From NCBI GenBank assembly GCA_026075535.2, contig AP026540.1:11532001-11596000 (forward strand): a stretch of DNA of 64,000 nucleotides. Reading direction: 5' to 3'. The DNA comes from Tricholoma matsutake. Taxonomy: Eukaryota > Basidiomycota > Agaricomycetes > Agaricales > Tricholomataceae. The first letter of the stretch is position 1. The number at the start of each line of letters is the position of its first letter. Of this stretch, positions 1 through 10,865 are shown piece after piece. Made by a program: the position numbers and the translations under genes. Below the pieces are notes generated by a model. The model made no database searches. It was not told the DNA's origin and saw only the letters and a program-made list of their open reading frames with translations.

Positions 1-50
1 GGCTTGAATGGCTTGAATGGCTTGAATGGCTTGAATGGCTTGAATGGCTC
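1..50. repeat. 10-bp tandem repeat, GGCTTGAATG x5
   Basis: Five consecutive identical 10-bp units open the window, so the array probably continues to the left. The remaining bases up to 352 show no gene or transposon end that I recognise. Similar degenerate decamers (GACTTTGAAT-like) occur at 39060-39160 inside a putative LTR, so this may be the edge of a related repeat. Confidence 0.9.
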
Positions 51-352
51 GATTAGAGCCATGACTGAAGACAACAAATGATGGTTTACTAATCTTACCT
101 TTTTTTTTATAAAATTCTAAATAATTGGTGGACCACCCAGCTAATAATACTCCACTACTTGCTGTTCTGCTCAGGGACATTGTGATATATTAAGGTGTGG
201 CGAGAGGATTAAAGGTGTACCGAGCGAAGTCGTGGGTATATTAGGGTATATTGAGGCTGAAATATGACCTGTAAATAGTCCTCAGGGACAGTCTGATGCA
301 ATATCAAGGTACCTAATGTATTTGCCAGCACAACCTGTCTACTGCGTCCACA

Positions 353-2843
353 TTGACTATCATGTCCGCCGAGGATGCTGATCAAAGCGGGGAAGACTTT
401 GGCAGCTGTCCTTCAAGTTCTAGTGTGGAATTTCAACCAGTTGCCCATAAGTGGTCACCAGTGGAACTGAATGTGCTATGGCAACGAGTGGACGACTGGA
501 AGACATCAAAAAACTGTAAAGTGCAACAACTAACCTTACAAGGTGCCATGACAGACTTATTTAATTTACCTGTTAAACCTCCAATGGATGGCCTGCAGGA
601 AGTGAGCAATAAGCCCTTGATGTATATTCTGCTCTTTGACAAACATGATTATCAGCGTATTAGAGCTTGGTACAGACAAAATGCTCGCAAACCACCAAAG
701 GTGGCGGTCGGCAAGGTCCCTCCATGGTGCAAAGTAATTATCCACCTGTATGGGTCAGAAATAGAGACGGCGATTGGACGGGAGGCTCCAGATCTGGAGA
801 AAGGACGATGGGACTGGATGGCCAAATATTCGCGGCAATATGCGAAGGTCAACAAAAGAATCTCCAATGATTCAAAGGAAAACACAAAGATTGAGGCACT
901 TCGGCAACAATGGATGAATACCGGCCCACCGTTGGCTGTTCAGCAAAAGTATGTGTATCGCCTGTAATTCAGTAACTTGGCTGAATTGATCTTAGGGATG
1001 CCAAGAAAACACTCACAAAGTGTATGAATGAATTTCAAAATTCAATGTACCTTGAACTTGGGGTTCAAATGGTTGTGTTGGGTGGATGGGTAAATCCAGC
1101 GGGCAAGAGGAAGTGGAGTGTGTATGTCCATTCACCTGGCATTTAACGGTGACTAATGAAGAATTTGTAGGTTTGAAACAAATAGCTTTCTAGGCAACAA
1201 TAAGCCAAATTTCATCGCTGATGAACCTGGGTGGCATGAAAAGCCTATTGCAGACACGTTCGAGGCATACATTGAGGAATATCTCACCGCCGATGAAGAG
1301 GAGAAATCAGTGATATGACCTGCTGGTGGGGCAAAGCCTAAACAAATCCTGGAGACTGGAGTGAAGGGACAGCCACTGCTACCGGCGAACTGTCTTATCT
1401 GCCACGGTGACAATGCCCAGTTTTTGAATTACCAAAAACAAGTTTTACGGGCATACATTGAAAGGATGTACAGTGAGTGAACCATTTTTGATTAATGAAG
1501 ATACTGATCCCCAGCAAGATTTAGCTGCAAGGAGAACCTCCGGTCATGTCCCATGGCTTGATATTCACACATGGCAATCCAAATTTATCAACCAGGTGGA
1601 CTATATGCCTCTGCAGAAAGGAGGAAAGAGCTGCACAACTTCCTTGGCGCCGGGGAGATCACAAGCATCGACTGCAGCGCTGGAAGACTCAGATGAATCA
1701 CTGGATGAGGAGTTTGTATTATTGTGGGAACCATCGAAAATGCATAAACATGATATCGAGGCATGTTTTACCCATTGGATGGGAAGGCAGGAAGAAGGAA
1801 AGATTGGTTTCAAATTCACAAATGTCCTTAATTCATGGGAGGGAACACTTTGGCCGGCAGTTTGATTACAAGAACTTACAGACTTGGATGACATGGAGAC
1901 CAAAGGAACGACAGCAGCTCCACGCAATCCGCTGAAGCGCAAATGAACCAAAAAGAAAACAAAAGGCAAATGGCCCAAGGCCACCACACAGCAACCCGAA
2001 AGTGAGAGTGCACCAGTACCAAAACAACAAAAGAAAAAGCAGCAAGCCGCTGGGTTAGCTCCACTGCTACCAGAAAACCTGATGCCGCTGGAATGGGACC
2101 TTTTGGTTGATCCCATGCTCCAGAAGGCACTCATTCCACCTGGCCAATATGTAACAGTGGAGGATCACAATATTCCGGCGATGATGGGTTTGACGATCGG
2201 TCCTACAGGAGTCGACATGACAGAGCCTACCTATGCTAGCTATCTTGCAGATTTGGAGCATGGGGGTCATTTAATGAACGGTCCGGTTCCTGCATGGATG
2301 GAACATGGTAGTATCCATGATTCCACTGCACCTGCCCTCTGACTGGCCATTTGGCAAGGTCAAAATTCTCACCAGAACATGACACTAGCTTCATTACCGA
2401 TGGATACCATCCCTGAGGCAACATCAGTTGCTTCAACTGATAGTGTAATCCCTGACCACAGAAAGCATTGGATGAAAACACGATCAAGATCCCATGCTCA
2501 CAACACCGATGAAGTGACTACAACACAGGATGCTGGAATGAGTACACCAGCGGAAGGAAGCAAGGGAAAGTTGAAAAGAGCACAGTCGAATGACCACAGA
2601 TCCCGCACTTGCAACACCGATGAAGTGACTACAACACAGGATGCTGGAATGAGTACACCAGCGGAAGGAAGCAAGGGAAAGCTGAAAATAGCACAGTCAA
2701 ATGACCACAATAGTCATGGCCGGCGGCCTAAAAAATCAAAGCCCAGCAACACTGATGTTGAAGTGATGAATGATGAATGTGACAATGGATCCCGGCCTCC
2801 ATCCAAAGCCAAGACCAAAAGCTCGTGGAGATGCATCCACTGA
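353..2843 (+). pseudogene. Decayed multi-exon gene, unrecognised family
   Basis: The start at 353 opens 204 codons. A spliced reading works better: GTATGT donor at 949, TTAG acceptor at 995 (47 nt), then in-frame coding from 996 to about 1138. A further exon lies at about 1172-1471. From 1458 to 2843 a single frame runs through. Four in-frame TGA codons (1316, 1863, 1944, 2340) break the frame, each in a context where CGA (Arg) would read well. No catalytic motif is recognised. The N-terminal part is Trp- and basic-rich (residues 30-190). The C-terminal part is Lys/Ser/Thr-rich with a 37-residue tandem duplication. It resembles lineage-specific hypothetical proteins of mushroom-forming fungi by overall style only. 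The gene is probably inactive unless the stops are assembly errors. Confidence 0.55.
2501..2722 (+). repeat. 111-bp tandem duplication inside the decayed gene
   Basis: Two near-identical 111-bp (37-codon) units begin at 2501 and 2612, both encoding NTDEVTTTQDAGMSTPAEG followed by SKGKLK. The period is a multiple of three, so the frame is kept. This fits a recent in-frame expansion of a low-complexity tail. Confidence 0.9.
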
Positions 2844-2879
2844 CCCCCAGGATACGTTTGACTTAAGACACCAACATGC

Positions 2880-4780
2880 ACAATAAACCATGCCTTTGGA
2901 TATCACCGCGGTTGGCAGATATTTTTTTTTTGGCGCTGCCATGGATGCAATACATTCAATAGATCCCTTATATATTTCATCTACTAATGAAATAACCATG
3001 CATATATTCTTCAAACTATGTGCCCCTAAGTGCCAGTGCATTATCACTGCCGTTGTCACTACTATCACTGGTCCCTACAAAGTACTGTTTGTGTATAGAT
3101 TCTTTTATGAGAAGGGCCCATAGACATTTCCTTAGATCATGTACAGTGACCGTCGTTGATCATGGCACCAGTCATTTGCTTAGCTCTGAACTTGTATGCT
3201 TATTGCCCCTGGTAACATTATCACTACACCATGTTGGGCGCCGACTCTATGTTTTCTGGTGCCGAGACATCCTGTTAGGAAATAGCTGACTGCCACACAA
3301 GCGACAGTTGCTGTCTGGCCAGTGTCAGGATTAATCTACATCTACTCTCATTGCACATTACTACTGTCTTTGACTAATGATTGTTCTCTTCTCTTACTTG
3401 CCTGTGTATCTCCCTACTGGCGCCAGTCACTACAATGTACTGTTTTAGGATATATTCTTTATGATTTGTAATAACAGCAGTAATTCAAGTCCTGTATGCT
3501 ATTGTCGTGTGGGCCCATACTGTTTTCCTTTTACTGTCATGGGCCCACCTGATCATTCCATCGAGCGTATCATTCATATGGGCCCATTTCCATGTATTAT
3601 GTTAGGATGGGCCCATATGCATGCTCATGGGGTTCTACAACTCCAATGTACTGTTTTAGCATATATTCTGCACCGGTCATCTGGCGGCGATTAGTGTACA
3701 CAGTGTTTGTGATACCCATTAGTCAATAGTTTCTTACTTTTACAGCATGTCATTGCTTTTTGTTATCAGTGACCACCAGCGGCGATTAGTGTACAAGTGG
3801 GGTTCTACAATAACCGGTGCCGGTCATTCACTTAGCTCTTGACCTTGGATGCTTATCGCCACAAGTGACTTTATCACTACTGGCGCCGGTCACTACAATG
3901 TTTATCTTTTCCTACATAGACGACTTGTTAAGTGTCAAGGTGCTCCCTAACCTGATTCCGCACATCCTCCCAGTAAGCCAACAATTTCCTGTCCTTCTGA
4001 AGTTGGGCATCATTTTCTCGGACCGTCGACTTTATCACTACTGGCACCAGTCACCTTTTCACTCCTGGCGCCGGGCACTTTTCACTACTGGCACCAGTCA
4101 CTACAATGTACTGATTTTGCATATATCCTTATCCTCCCACATTCCTACAGCATACAGCATGTCACCATTCCTTTGTTTGTTATCCATGTTCTAGTGCACA
4201 CTGGCCGCGATTAGCATACAAGTCTTTTAAGAACTATGTGCATGACTAGCGCCCACTTTATCTTTTCCTAAATAGATGACTTAAAACAGTATGGGCCCCC
4301 ACAACTATAGCATACAGGACTTGAATTACTGCTGCTATTACAATACAAATCTTTTAAGAGCTATGTGAATCACCTGCACCGACTTTATGTTTTCTGGCGC
4401 CGAGAGATGCACTGAAGTCGTGTGGGCCCATACTGTTTTCCTTTTACTGTCATGGGCCCACCCGATCATTCCATCGGGCGTATCATTCATATGGGCCCAT
4501 TTCCCTGCATTATGTTAGGATGGGCCCATACACATTTTCTTAGCTCATACAGTAACCGGCGCCGGTCATTCACTTAGCTCCACTGTTACGCTTATGGCCG
4601 CTGGCAACTTTATCACTACCAGCGTCGGTCACTTCAATGTATGTTTGTTGTATCTATCCTTGTAGCCTCCTTCCACATTCCTACAGCATGATGAATTCAA
4701 TATATACCTTATACTCCATCTATTAATGAAGCAACTATGCATATATTGATCAAAATATATACACAAACAGGTGTAGTATA
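2880..4780. repeat. Intergenic repeat region R, rich in GGGCCC and GGCGCCGGTCACT motifs
   Basis: No credible gene lies here; the short open frames are chance. It is a patchwork of reused blocks. Positions 3508-3625 and 4418-4535 are near-identical direct repeats, each with four TGGGCCCA motifs. Positions 2955-3012 and 4693-4755 are a second, weaker direct-repeat pair near the outer ends. Variants of CTGGCGCCGGTCACTACAATG recur many times. An inverted, rearranged relative lies at about 41930-43560. It sits between the plus-strand gene ending at 2843 and the minus-strand gene ending at 4813. Its origin is not known to me. Confidence 0.7.
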
Positions 4781-4812
4781 GAAAATATTGTTAATTTTTA
4801 TCCAATGTAGAA

Positions 4813-5967
4813 TTATGCCAGGGGTGTTGATGTTTTTGGAATTGAGACAGTGGTATCAGGCGGGAGGGGGGACATTTGTGCAGTGTATGTTGATGTTGGA
4901 TCCGGGGAGGTAGAAGTTGCAGCTGCGTTGGTGAAAGAACTGGTGTCAGGGATCACCGATGTAGCTGTGGTCATAATAATGGGAACAGGCGACAGTGGGG
5001 AGCGAATGGATTCATGCAAATGGGCTGGATTTACGAACATTGATGACTTTGGGAGATGGATCATCAACGGCGCCGTGGCATCTGCATTCTGTGGATCTTC
5101 GTCTTCTGATTCCTCCTCGGAGCTTCCCTCATTCTCCAATTTGGCCAGCCACTTGTTTGTTGCCGCCAATTGACCATGCAACATGAAAACCTCCTGCTTC
5201 ATCTTCTCCAACTCCATCCCATTCCTCAACCCCCTCATCTCAGCCTCCAGCACCGGAATGCTCACCAGCACCTTTTCTCTCAACTCACCCATCTCAGCCT
5301 CCAATGCCGGAATGCTCACTGTCATCTTTTCCTTCAACATGTTCAGAACTTCCATGTATCCATGCAACATGAGGCTTTTCTTATCCAATTTCCCTTGATT
5401 TTCTGCCAAGACCGATATGAGCATGTGGAGGTCTTGGAGCTCCTGTTGTAAATTACTGACGGTGGGCATGCGATTGGGATGGGTGACATGACCTGGTGGT
5501 GGTGGCGCAGGAAGCGTGGTGTCGATGGATTGGGGGATTGTGAGGCTTGTTGATGGGACAGGTTCTGGGGTTGGTATATGGTCGGAGATGCATGAAGTTG
5601 AGGGGACGGGGGCTGGCATGATGGGGATGTACTCATCTGACTCACCGGTGGTGTCTGCTGCCCGGCGTTTTCTCTTTGGCACCGTTCTCGGTCGTTCACT
5701 TTTCTCTGCCTTCACCTTTTTCTTCCCAACGACCTTTTTTCTCCCCTTGAGCTCCCCTGCCACTATCAATTCATCCCGCCGTGCTGTATGTGATGCTGTA
5801 TATGAGCATTTTGTCTTGCCCTTGTGGCATGTCATGCAAGCAATCTGGATGCCCATCGTTCGGCAGGTTGTCAGGCCCCTCAAACTGCAGGTGTCACACA
5901 GAGCAGTGGGCCGTTCCACAATGGACCTCCATATATCATCTTCAGGTAGAGCAGGAGTGGCCGTCAT
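4813..5967 (-). CDS. Cysteine-cluster, coiled-coil protein (putative Zn-binding regulator)
   Basis: Intact 384-codon frame. Residues 24-54 hold six cysteines spaced C-x2-C-x7-C-x8-C-x2-C-x6-C; the second half (ACMTCHKGKTKC) resembles one arm of a fungal Zn(II)2Cys6 cluster, but spacing differs from the Gal4 type. A basic stretch (about residues 72-105, KKVVGKKKVKAEK-like) could be nuclear-targeting. Heptad-like Leu/Met segments from about 170 to 275 predict coiled coils and include a short duplication (VSIPALEAEM / VSIPVLEAEM). An acidic patch follows (SSEEESEDEDP), then a Ser/Thr/Pro-rich tail. Upstream minus-strand sequence (6331-6030) is also open and rich in GKGKGKEKK, so a 5' exon may be missing from this model. 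DNA binding is inferred. The gene is divergent from the repeat gene starting near 6211. Confidence 0.6.
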   Translation of the reverse strand: MTATPALPEDDIWRSIVERPTALCDTCSLRGLTTCRTMGIQIACMTCHKGKTKCSYTASHTARRDELIVAGELKGRKKVVGKKKVKAEKSERPRTVPKRKRRAADTTGESDEYIPIMPAPVPSTSCISDHIPTPEPVPSTSLTIPQSIDTTLPAPPPPGHVTHPNRMPTVSNLQQELQDLHMLISVLAENQGKLDKKSLMLHGYMEVLNMLKEKMTVSIPALEAEMGELREKVLVSIPVLEAEMRGLRNGMELEKMKQEVFMLHGQLAATNKWLAKLENEGSSEEESEDEDPQNADATAPLMIHLPKSSMFVNPAHLHESIRSPLSPVPIIMTTATSVIPDTSSFTNAAATSTSPDPTSTYTAQMSPLPPDTTVSIPKTSTPLA

Positions 5968-6210
5968 GATTGGCAGGTTGGTGGATGAATGGTGGCTCTT
6001 TTGTGATGTTGCTGTCCTCCATTTCAGGTGGCACCAGCTGTGGCGACACCTTTCGGCGTTTCGACTAAGGTGGAGCCAGGTGTTCTACGACCTTCTTTTC
6101 CTTGCCCTTGCCCTTGCCCTTGCTCTGGGCTCTTGCAGCTGCTTCTGTTTGGTTGGTCTGAGCCTCCAGCGTCGCAGTGGTGGGAACGGGTGTGGACACG
6201 GCGACGAGTG

Positions 6211-7695
6211 ATGTGGCTGCATATAGATAATCTGGACCTGGCCACTTTTCATATTCCTGAACATCCTGATTCACCAGCGGTGGATGGTACTCTTCATTTC
6301 TCCATACCATGTTCATCGATACATTCCTCATTTGCTTTTGATATTTCTGAAGTGGCTGCAGATATTATCCATTTGGCAACCCCACCTGCTGAAAATTCCC
6401 AATCTTTTGACTTGGATGCATTTCACATTCCTGGTAGTCCTGACTCACCCACAGCAAGCACCATTCATTTGACATCATCACTGCCACACCATGACCTAGA
6501 TCTCTTTCATATTCCTGACTCGCTGGCCACTGATGCATTTTATATTCCTGGTAGTCCTGACTCACCAGTGGCAATCAGCACTGTTCATTTGACATTATCG
6601 CCGGCACACCATGACTGAGACATGTTTCATATTCCTGACTTGCCAGCCGCCGATGCATTTTATATTCCTGGTAGTCCTGAGCTGGTGGTGAGCACCACTG
6701 CTCATTTGACATTATTGCCGGCACACCATGACCTAGACATGTTTCATATTCCTGACTCGCCGGCTGCTGATGTGTTTTATATTCCTGGTAGTCCTGAGCC
6801 GGTGGCGAGCACCACTGTTCATTTGACACTATCGCTGGCACACCATGACCTAGACATGCATATTCCTGACTCGCTGGCCGCCGATGTGTTTTATATTACT
6901 GGTAGTCCTGAGTCACTGGTGGTGAGCACCACTGCTCATTTGACATCATCCCCGGCACACAATGACATGAACATGTTTCATATTCCTGACTTGCCAGGCA
7001 CAGATTGTTCTGGAGTTGATTTTGGAGCCCCAATGGTGCTACATACCCATACCATAGACACTTTTTATATTCCTGGCAGTCCTAATCATTCGGCAACACT
7101 GCCATCACAATTACAAATGGTGGACACTCTTGAGATCCCTGCCAGTGTTGACATGCCAGATGCAGACAGTGCACACTTCTGGTTTACTGAGGTGACTGAA
7201 GGTAGTGACATGGAGCTCGATGTCTCTATGGCCTATATCGAACATGTGCTGGATCATGTCACCCCGACATTGTCCTCACCTGGACCTTCTCATAGTTCAA
7301 TATTGACACAGAGAGATTCAGATGAGGTCCATTCCCCCCCTGGCTCTCCCCAAAATGTTCCTCAGTGCACCGTCCACCTTTTGTTACCCAGCCGCATTCA
7401 TCCAGTATTCCCAGGTTGTACTCCATCAACACCGGCATCATCCCAGCAGGCCCCACAAGTAAGTCCTGAACTTTGGCTGGGAGCTGCTGAATAATGATTG
7501 TAGGAGATTTTGACTTATTCTGATGCTGTTGAACACAGCTACTGCGAGGCCGTCAAGACGGTGAAGTCCAACATTGCAGTAAACCATGCCCTTCACCGGC
7601 AGCTTGCCACCCTTGATGAGGCAATGTGCCAGATGGCCCAATTAATGCAGCAGAAGTGCAGGACAATGATGAATTCTTTACCAAGGACATCGTAA
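6211..7695 (+). pseudogene. F[HY]IP[DG]SP repeat protein with C-terminal coiled coil (one in-frame stop)
   Basis: Open in one frame from 6028; the ATG at 6211 starts just before the first repeat and is preferred. The body alternates FHIPDSP and FYIPGSP motifs, about 13 in total, spaced so that one pair plus linker is 39 residues (117 bp). A textbook intron follows: GTAAGT at 7459, TGTAG at 7503, 45 nt, phase 0. The last exon (7504-7695) encodes about 63 residues with heptad spacing (likely coiled coil) and ends in TAA. The only defect is TGA at 6616-6618, inside a repeat unit where neighbouring units have CTA. This could be a recent null allele or an error. No enzymatic domain is seen. The repeated IPxSP motif suggests a scaffold or surface for repeated short-motif binding, but function is unknown. 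Confidence 0.55.
6247..7090 (+). repeat. 117-bp coding tandem repeats (IPxSP units)
   Basis: Degenerate 117-bp units encode the paired FHIPDSP / FYIPGSP motifs and a linker ending in AHHDLD. The most regular copies lie between about 6500 and 6960. Divergence between units is mainly synonymous-looking or conservative (A/V, L/S), and spacing is always in frame apart from the single TGA, which suggests past selection on the protein. Confidence 0.85.
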
Positions 7696-9140
7696 AATTA
7701 TCACTAGCAACTTCTTTTGTTTTGCTTAATGTATATGTCAACCGTGCTAGCTGGCACTGTTTTTTGGCAATTACAATCTTTTCAGTAATTACTGGCGGCG
7801 AGAATCATCGCCCGTGAAGGGTAGACCATATTTTTCTAGCAATTACTGGCGGCGATTGTTGCTGCTGGTGCTATAATTCTATTCACTGGGCCCACACGGA
7901 TCAAGCAATTACCACCGGTAATAATCATCACTGGTGCCATGTAGTAAAATGGTGACCATGCTAGCCGGTGCCGTGAGTCAGATGTTACTGCCACTGAGAA
8001 TCTTTCAGCAATTACCACTGGGAAGAATCATCACCGGCAGTGAATCTGTATACTGGGCCCACATGGATGCATCACACCCTCGGCCCACACGAGTCTTTCC
8101 TGCTATGGGCCCAATCTGCTACTGACAGATCTATTGTCGTTTTGCAGAAATCCGCTGGACAGATGTATTGTGGATCTCTACTGAATAGGCTGCACTAGGA
8201 TGCACAAACATTCTCATTTGGCAGGTAGCCTTGGTCATCAAGAAAATGAGAGTATGTTTTTGGGATAAGGAATACTGAGTTGGAAGAATCAAGACATTGT
8301 TGGACAGTGTCACGAAGGTTGGAGCATGAGGAAAAATGGCTGCCACTGATATCCTAATGTCAGGTTCAGGATGGGGAGGGCCACTACTGTTAGCCAGATA
8401 GGACACTTGGTTGTGGGGTGTTAGTCTGATGAAGATCATCACCAGCCGGATATTGAGTTGAAGGTGTAGAACATGGAGTGCACATAATCATGTTTCTAGA
8501 AAGTACGGGTGGGTTCATCGACGCCTCCACTTGTACAACCTGGGTCTAATGAGATGCCAGAACCCTGCCTGTGAATCGCTCACCAATGGCACAGTTCGCG
8601 AAGAGGTCATAATTATGACAGATCAGAGACATTGAATACATGGATCAGCATGTGCAATGGGATGCGAGCAGGAAGTGCACTTAAAGTGCTGTGTTATAGT
8701 AATGCCAAGATGCAAGCAGCCCTTTTTGTTCAGAATGCAGATGGGGTTGTAGATGAAGGCTATGCAGAAAGAATTTCCGAGCTGTCAGCTGCTCTCATGT
8801 CTTAAGAGATGTTAGCGGTTGAGACCAGAAAGAAAACAGGAAGGAGTGCTGGGCATCATAAGTTGGTCAGATATGTGTGTGTTGTGCAGGCCAAAGTATA
8901 AGGAATAAGGAATAAGGGAGGGGAAAGCCAGGGCCCTACCTCGCTTGTAAGTTGATCAAATGCAAGTCAGATTGGAACCAAAGTGGCAATAAGGAGCCTC
9001 GGAGTAGATCTTCACATGCTTGAACTCTCAATCTTCCAATTTGAGAGTTTTAAAGCCACGGGACACATTGTACTAATGTCTTCCATGGGCACTAAGAACC
9101 TATTGCTGCAGGTGAATATATCAAAGAAAATCCTAGATAC
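7696..9140. other. No gene recognised; spacer with GGCGGCGA and GGGCCC motifs
   Basis: Between 7780 and 8110 several GGCGGCGAT and TGGGCCCA motifs occur in a style similar to region R (2880-4780), suggesting a distant relative. From about 8130 to 9140 I see only short frames with no recognisable domain, no transposon termini and no RNA gene. Confidence 0.5.
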
Positions 9141-9793
9141 TGTTAAGACTATAGGTCTCAACTCAACTTTGGCTTCGCATGTTGCAGTTGGAGGCTTTAC
9201 AACTTGTGTCGGTATTGTACTAGGAGGCTTTCCTAGTGTATCGGGCTCCGGCCTTCACTTGGGTACTTCCTCAAGTCATTAGGGCTATCCGTACTCTGAG
9301 GCTTTCAGAGTAGACTGTCAGTTCGTGTATCACAGTTGGAGGCTTTCCAACTGCTGAGTTCGAGTAATCACAACTCAGAGACTTTCTGAGTTGTCGAGTT
9401 GTTCAGATTGAGTTTAAGACCATTATTTGAATTAGGTCAAGCTGAGTACTACAGGCAGTATTACTGTAGCTTATATATGGTTCAGAGATGTTAATCGTCC
9501 AATCAGAATACGAGATCCTTGTCAAGTAATAATAGAAAGAACAATAGAACAATAAGCCTCATGCCTAGCATGAGGTGTCCGATGTCATGGAGTGCTGCGG
9601 TGCAGCATGTCAAAGAACAATAGCAGATAAGCCTCATGTCAAGCATGAGGCATTTGATGTCAGGGGTCCGATGTCAAGGAATGCTGCGGTGCAGTGTGTT
9701 GAATGGTGGGAGTCAGGTCAGACTGAGTCAAGTCAAGTCAAAGGAAAAATGAAATACCCTGTCATGCTGGTTACGATGATGAAAATTGTAACA
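9141..9793 (-). mobile_element. Solo LTR of the chromovirus C family
   Basis: It begins TGTTAAGACTATAGGTCTCA and ends ATTGTAACA, the same termini as the two LTRs of element C (22538 and 29263). It is flanked by a perfect 5-bp duplication GATAC (9136-9140 and 9794-9798). No internal sequence remains, so this is the product of LTR-LTR recombination. It is longer than the C LTRs because a segment with the hairpin CCTCATGCCTAGCATGAGG and the GATGTCAAGG minisatellite is duplicated (9555-9700). Orientation is set by comparison with C. Confidence 0.93.
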
Positions 9794-10047
9794 GATACAG
9801 GAGAATCAATGGGTACTTCACAAATTATTTTTTTAATACTTTTGTAGGTAAAAAATCCTAAAGAGTACACATCTTAACATTACTTGCCAACCTCGGGGTC
9901 CAAAGTCACCCTTGTTTTCATTTGGCTCCTGACTGGAAAAACTATAAGAAGGTGAAAGCATAGTACCATTTCAGCTAGCACCTTCATGGATGTCTTGTGT
10001 TTTGGTGATATTGACTTGAATGGAGATATGGCAAGGGCTGCTGGCCA

Positions 10048-10865
10048 TAGAGTTGAAGGGTCCAGTCCATAGGACTGAAAAAAAGACTGAAATTGGACTG
10101 AATTGGACTGGAAAAGACCGGACCAGCAGTCTATTTATGGACCAGTCTTTTGCAGTCCAGTTACCAGTTTTTCCATTTTGAAAAATGTCATAAAACCAAA
10201 GAAAACTGGTTTTATTGTGAGAATGCATATAGTACCATGTTCCCACATAAAATGCGGTGAATTCGACCTCTGATTCATAAAAAACTGTTAAGAATTGAGC
10301 AAGATATAACCAAATCTATTTTTGTACAAGTATTTTGTCATATCAGATTGACTTTCATTTCATCTTACTCATATGTTGATCATTTGGTTGACTCTATTGA
10401 TGAACATAGGACTAACATGCATAATAATACTCCCACTATTTGTCAATGCATGCTAGGCATCACATAATTTATGGTTGTCACATTACATTTCTTGGTGTTT
10501 GTCATGAGTCATTTAGTAGATGTACATTTATATTGATCATAGCCAAGTCAAATCTTAATGTAATCTCTTAAAAGTTGGACCGAAAGATGGGGAATTACAA
10601 TATCTATCTGTCAGTACAATGGTTATAAGGTCTGGGTAATATCTACTAAGATACATTTGGGTTATATTAATACGACAAATTTCACAACAAAACATCGGTC
10701 TGAACCAGTCTTAACCAGTCTTTTTTGGTCTTTTAACCAGAAAGGACTGGTCCTAGGTGGTCCAGTTCAGTCCTAACAGTATCTGGGTCAGTCCTGGACC
10801 AGTTTAGGTTGTGGTCTTTCCATTTTGGGTCAAAAAACTGAACTGGACTGGACCCTTAAACTCTA
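10048..10865. mobile_element. hAT-like non-autonomous TIR element, copy 1
   Basis: Ends are TAGAGTTGAAGGGTCCAGTC on the left and the reverse complement of TAGAGTTTAAGGGTCCAGT on the right. A perfect 8-bp direct duplication GCTGGCCA flanks it (10040-10047, 10866-10873). An 8-bp TSD and a 5' end fitting the hAT pattern YARNG support the hAT superfamily. Subterminal regions are packed with ACCAGTC/GACTGGT words, possible transposase-binding repeats. It has no coding capacity. Confidence 0.9.
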
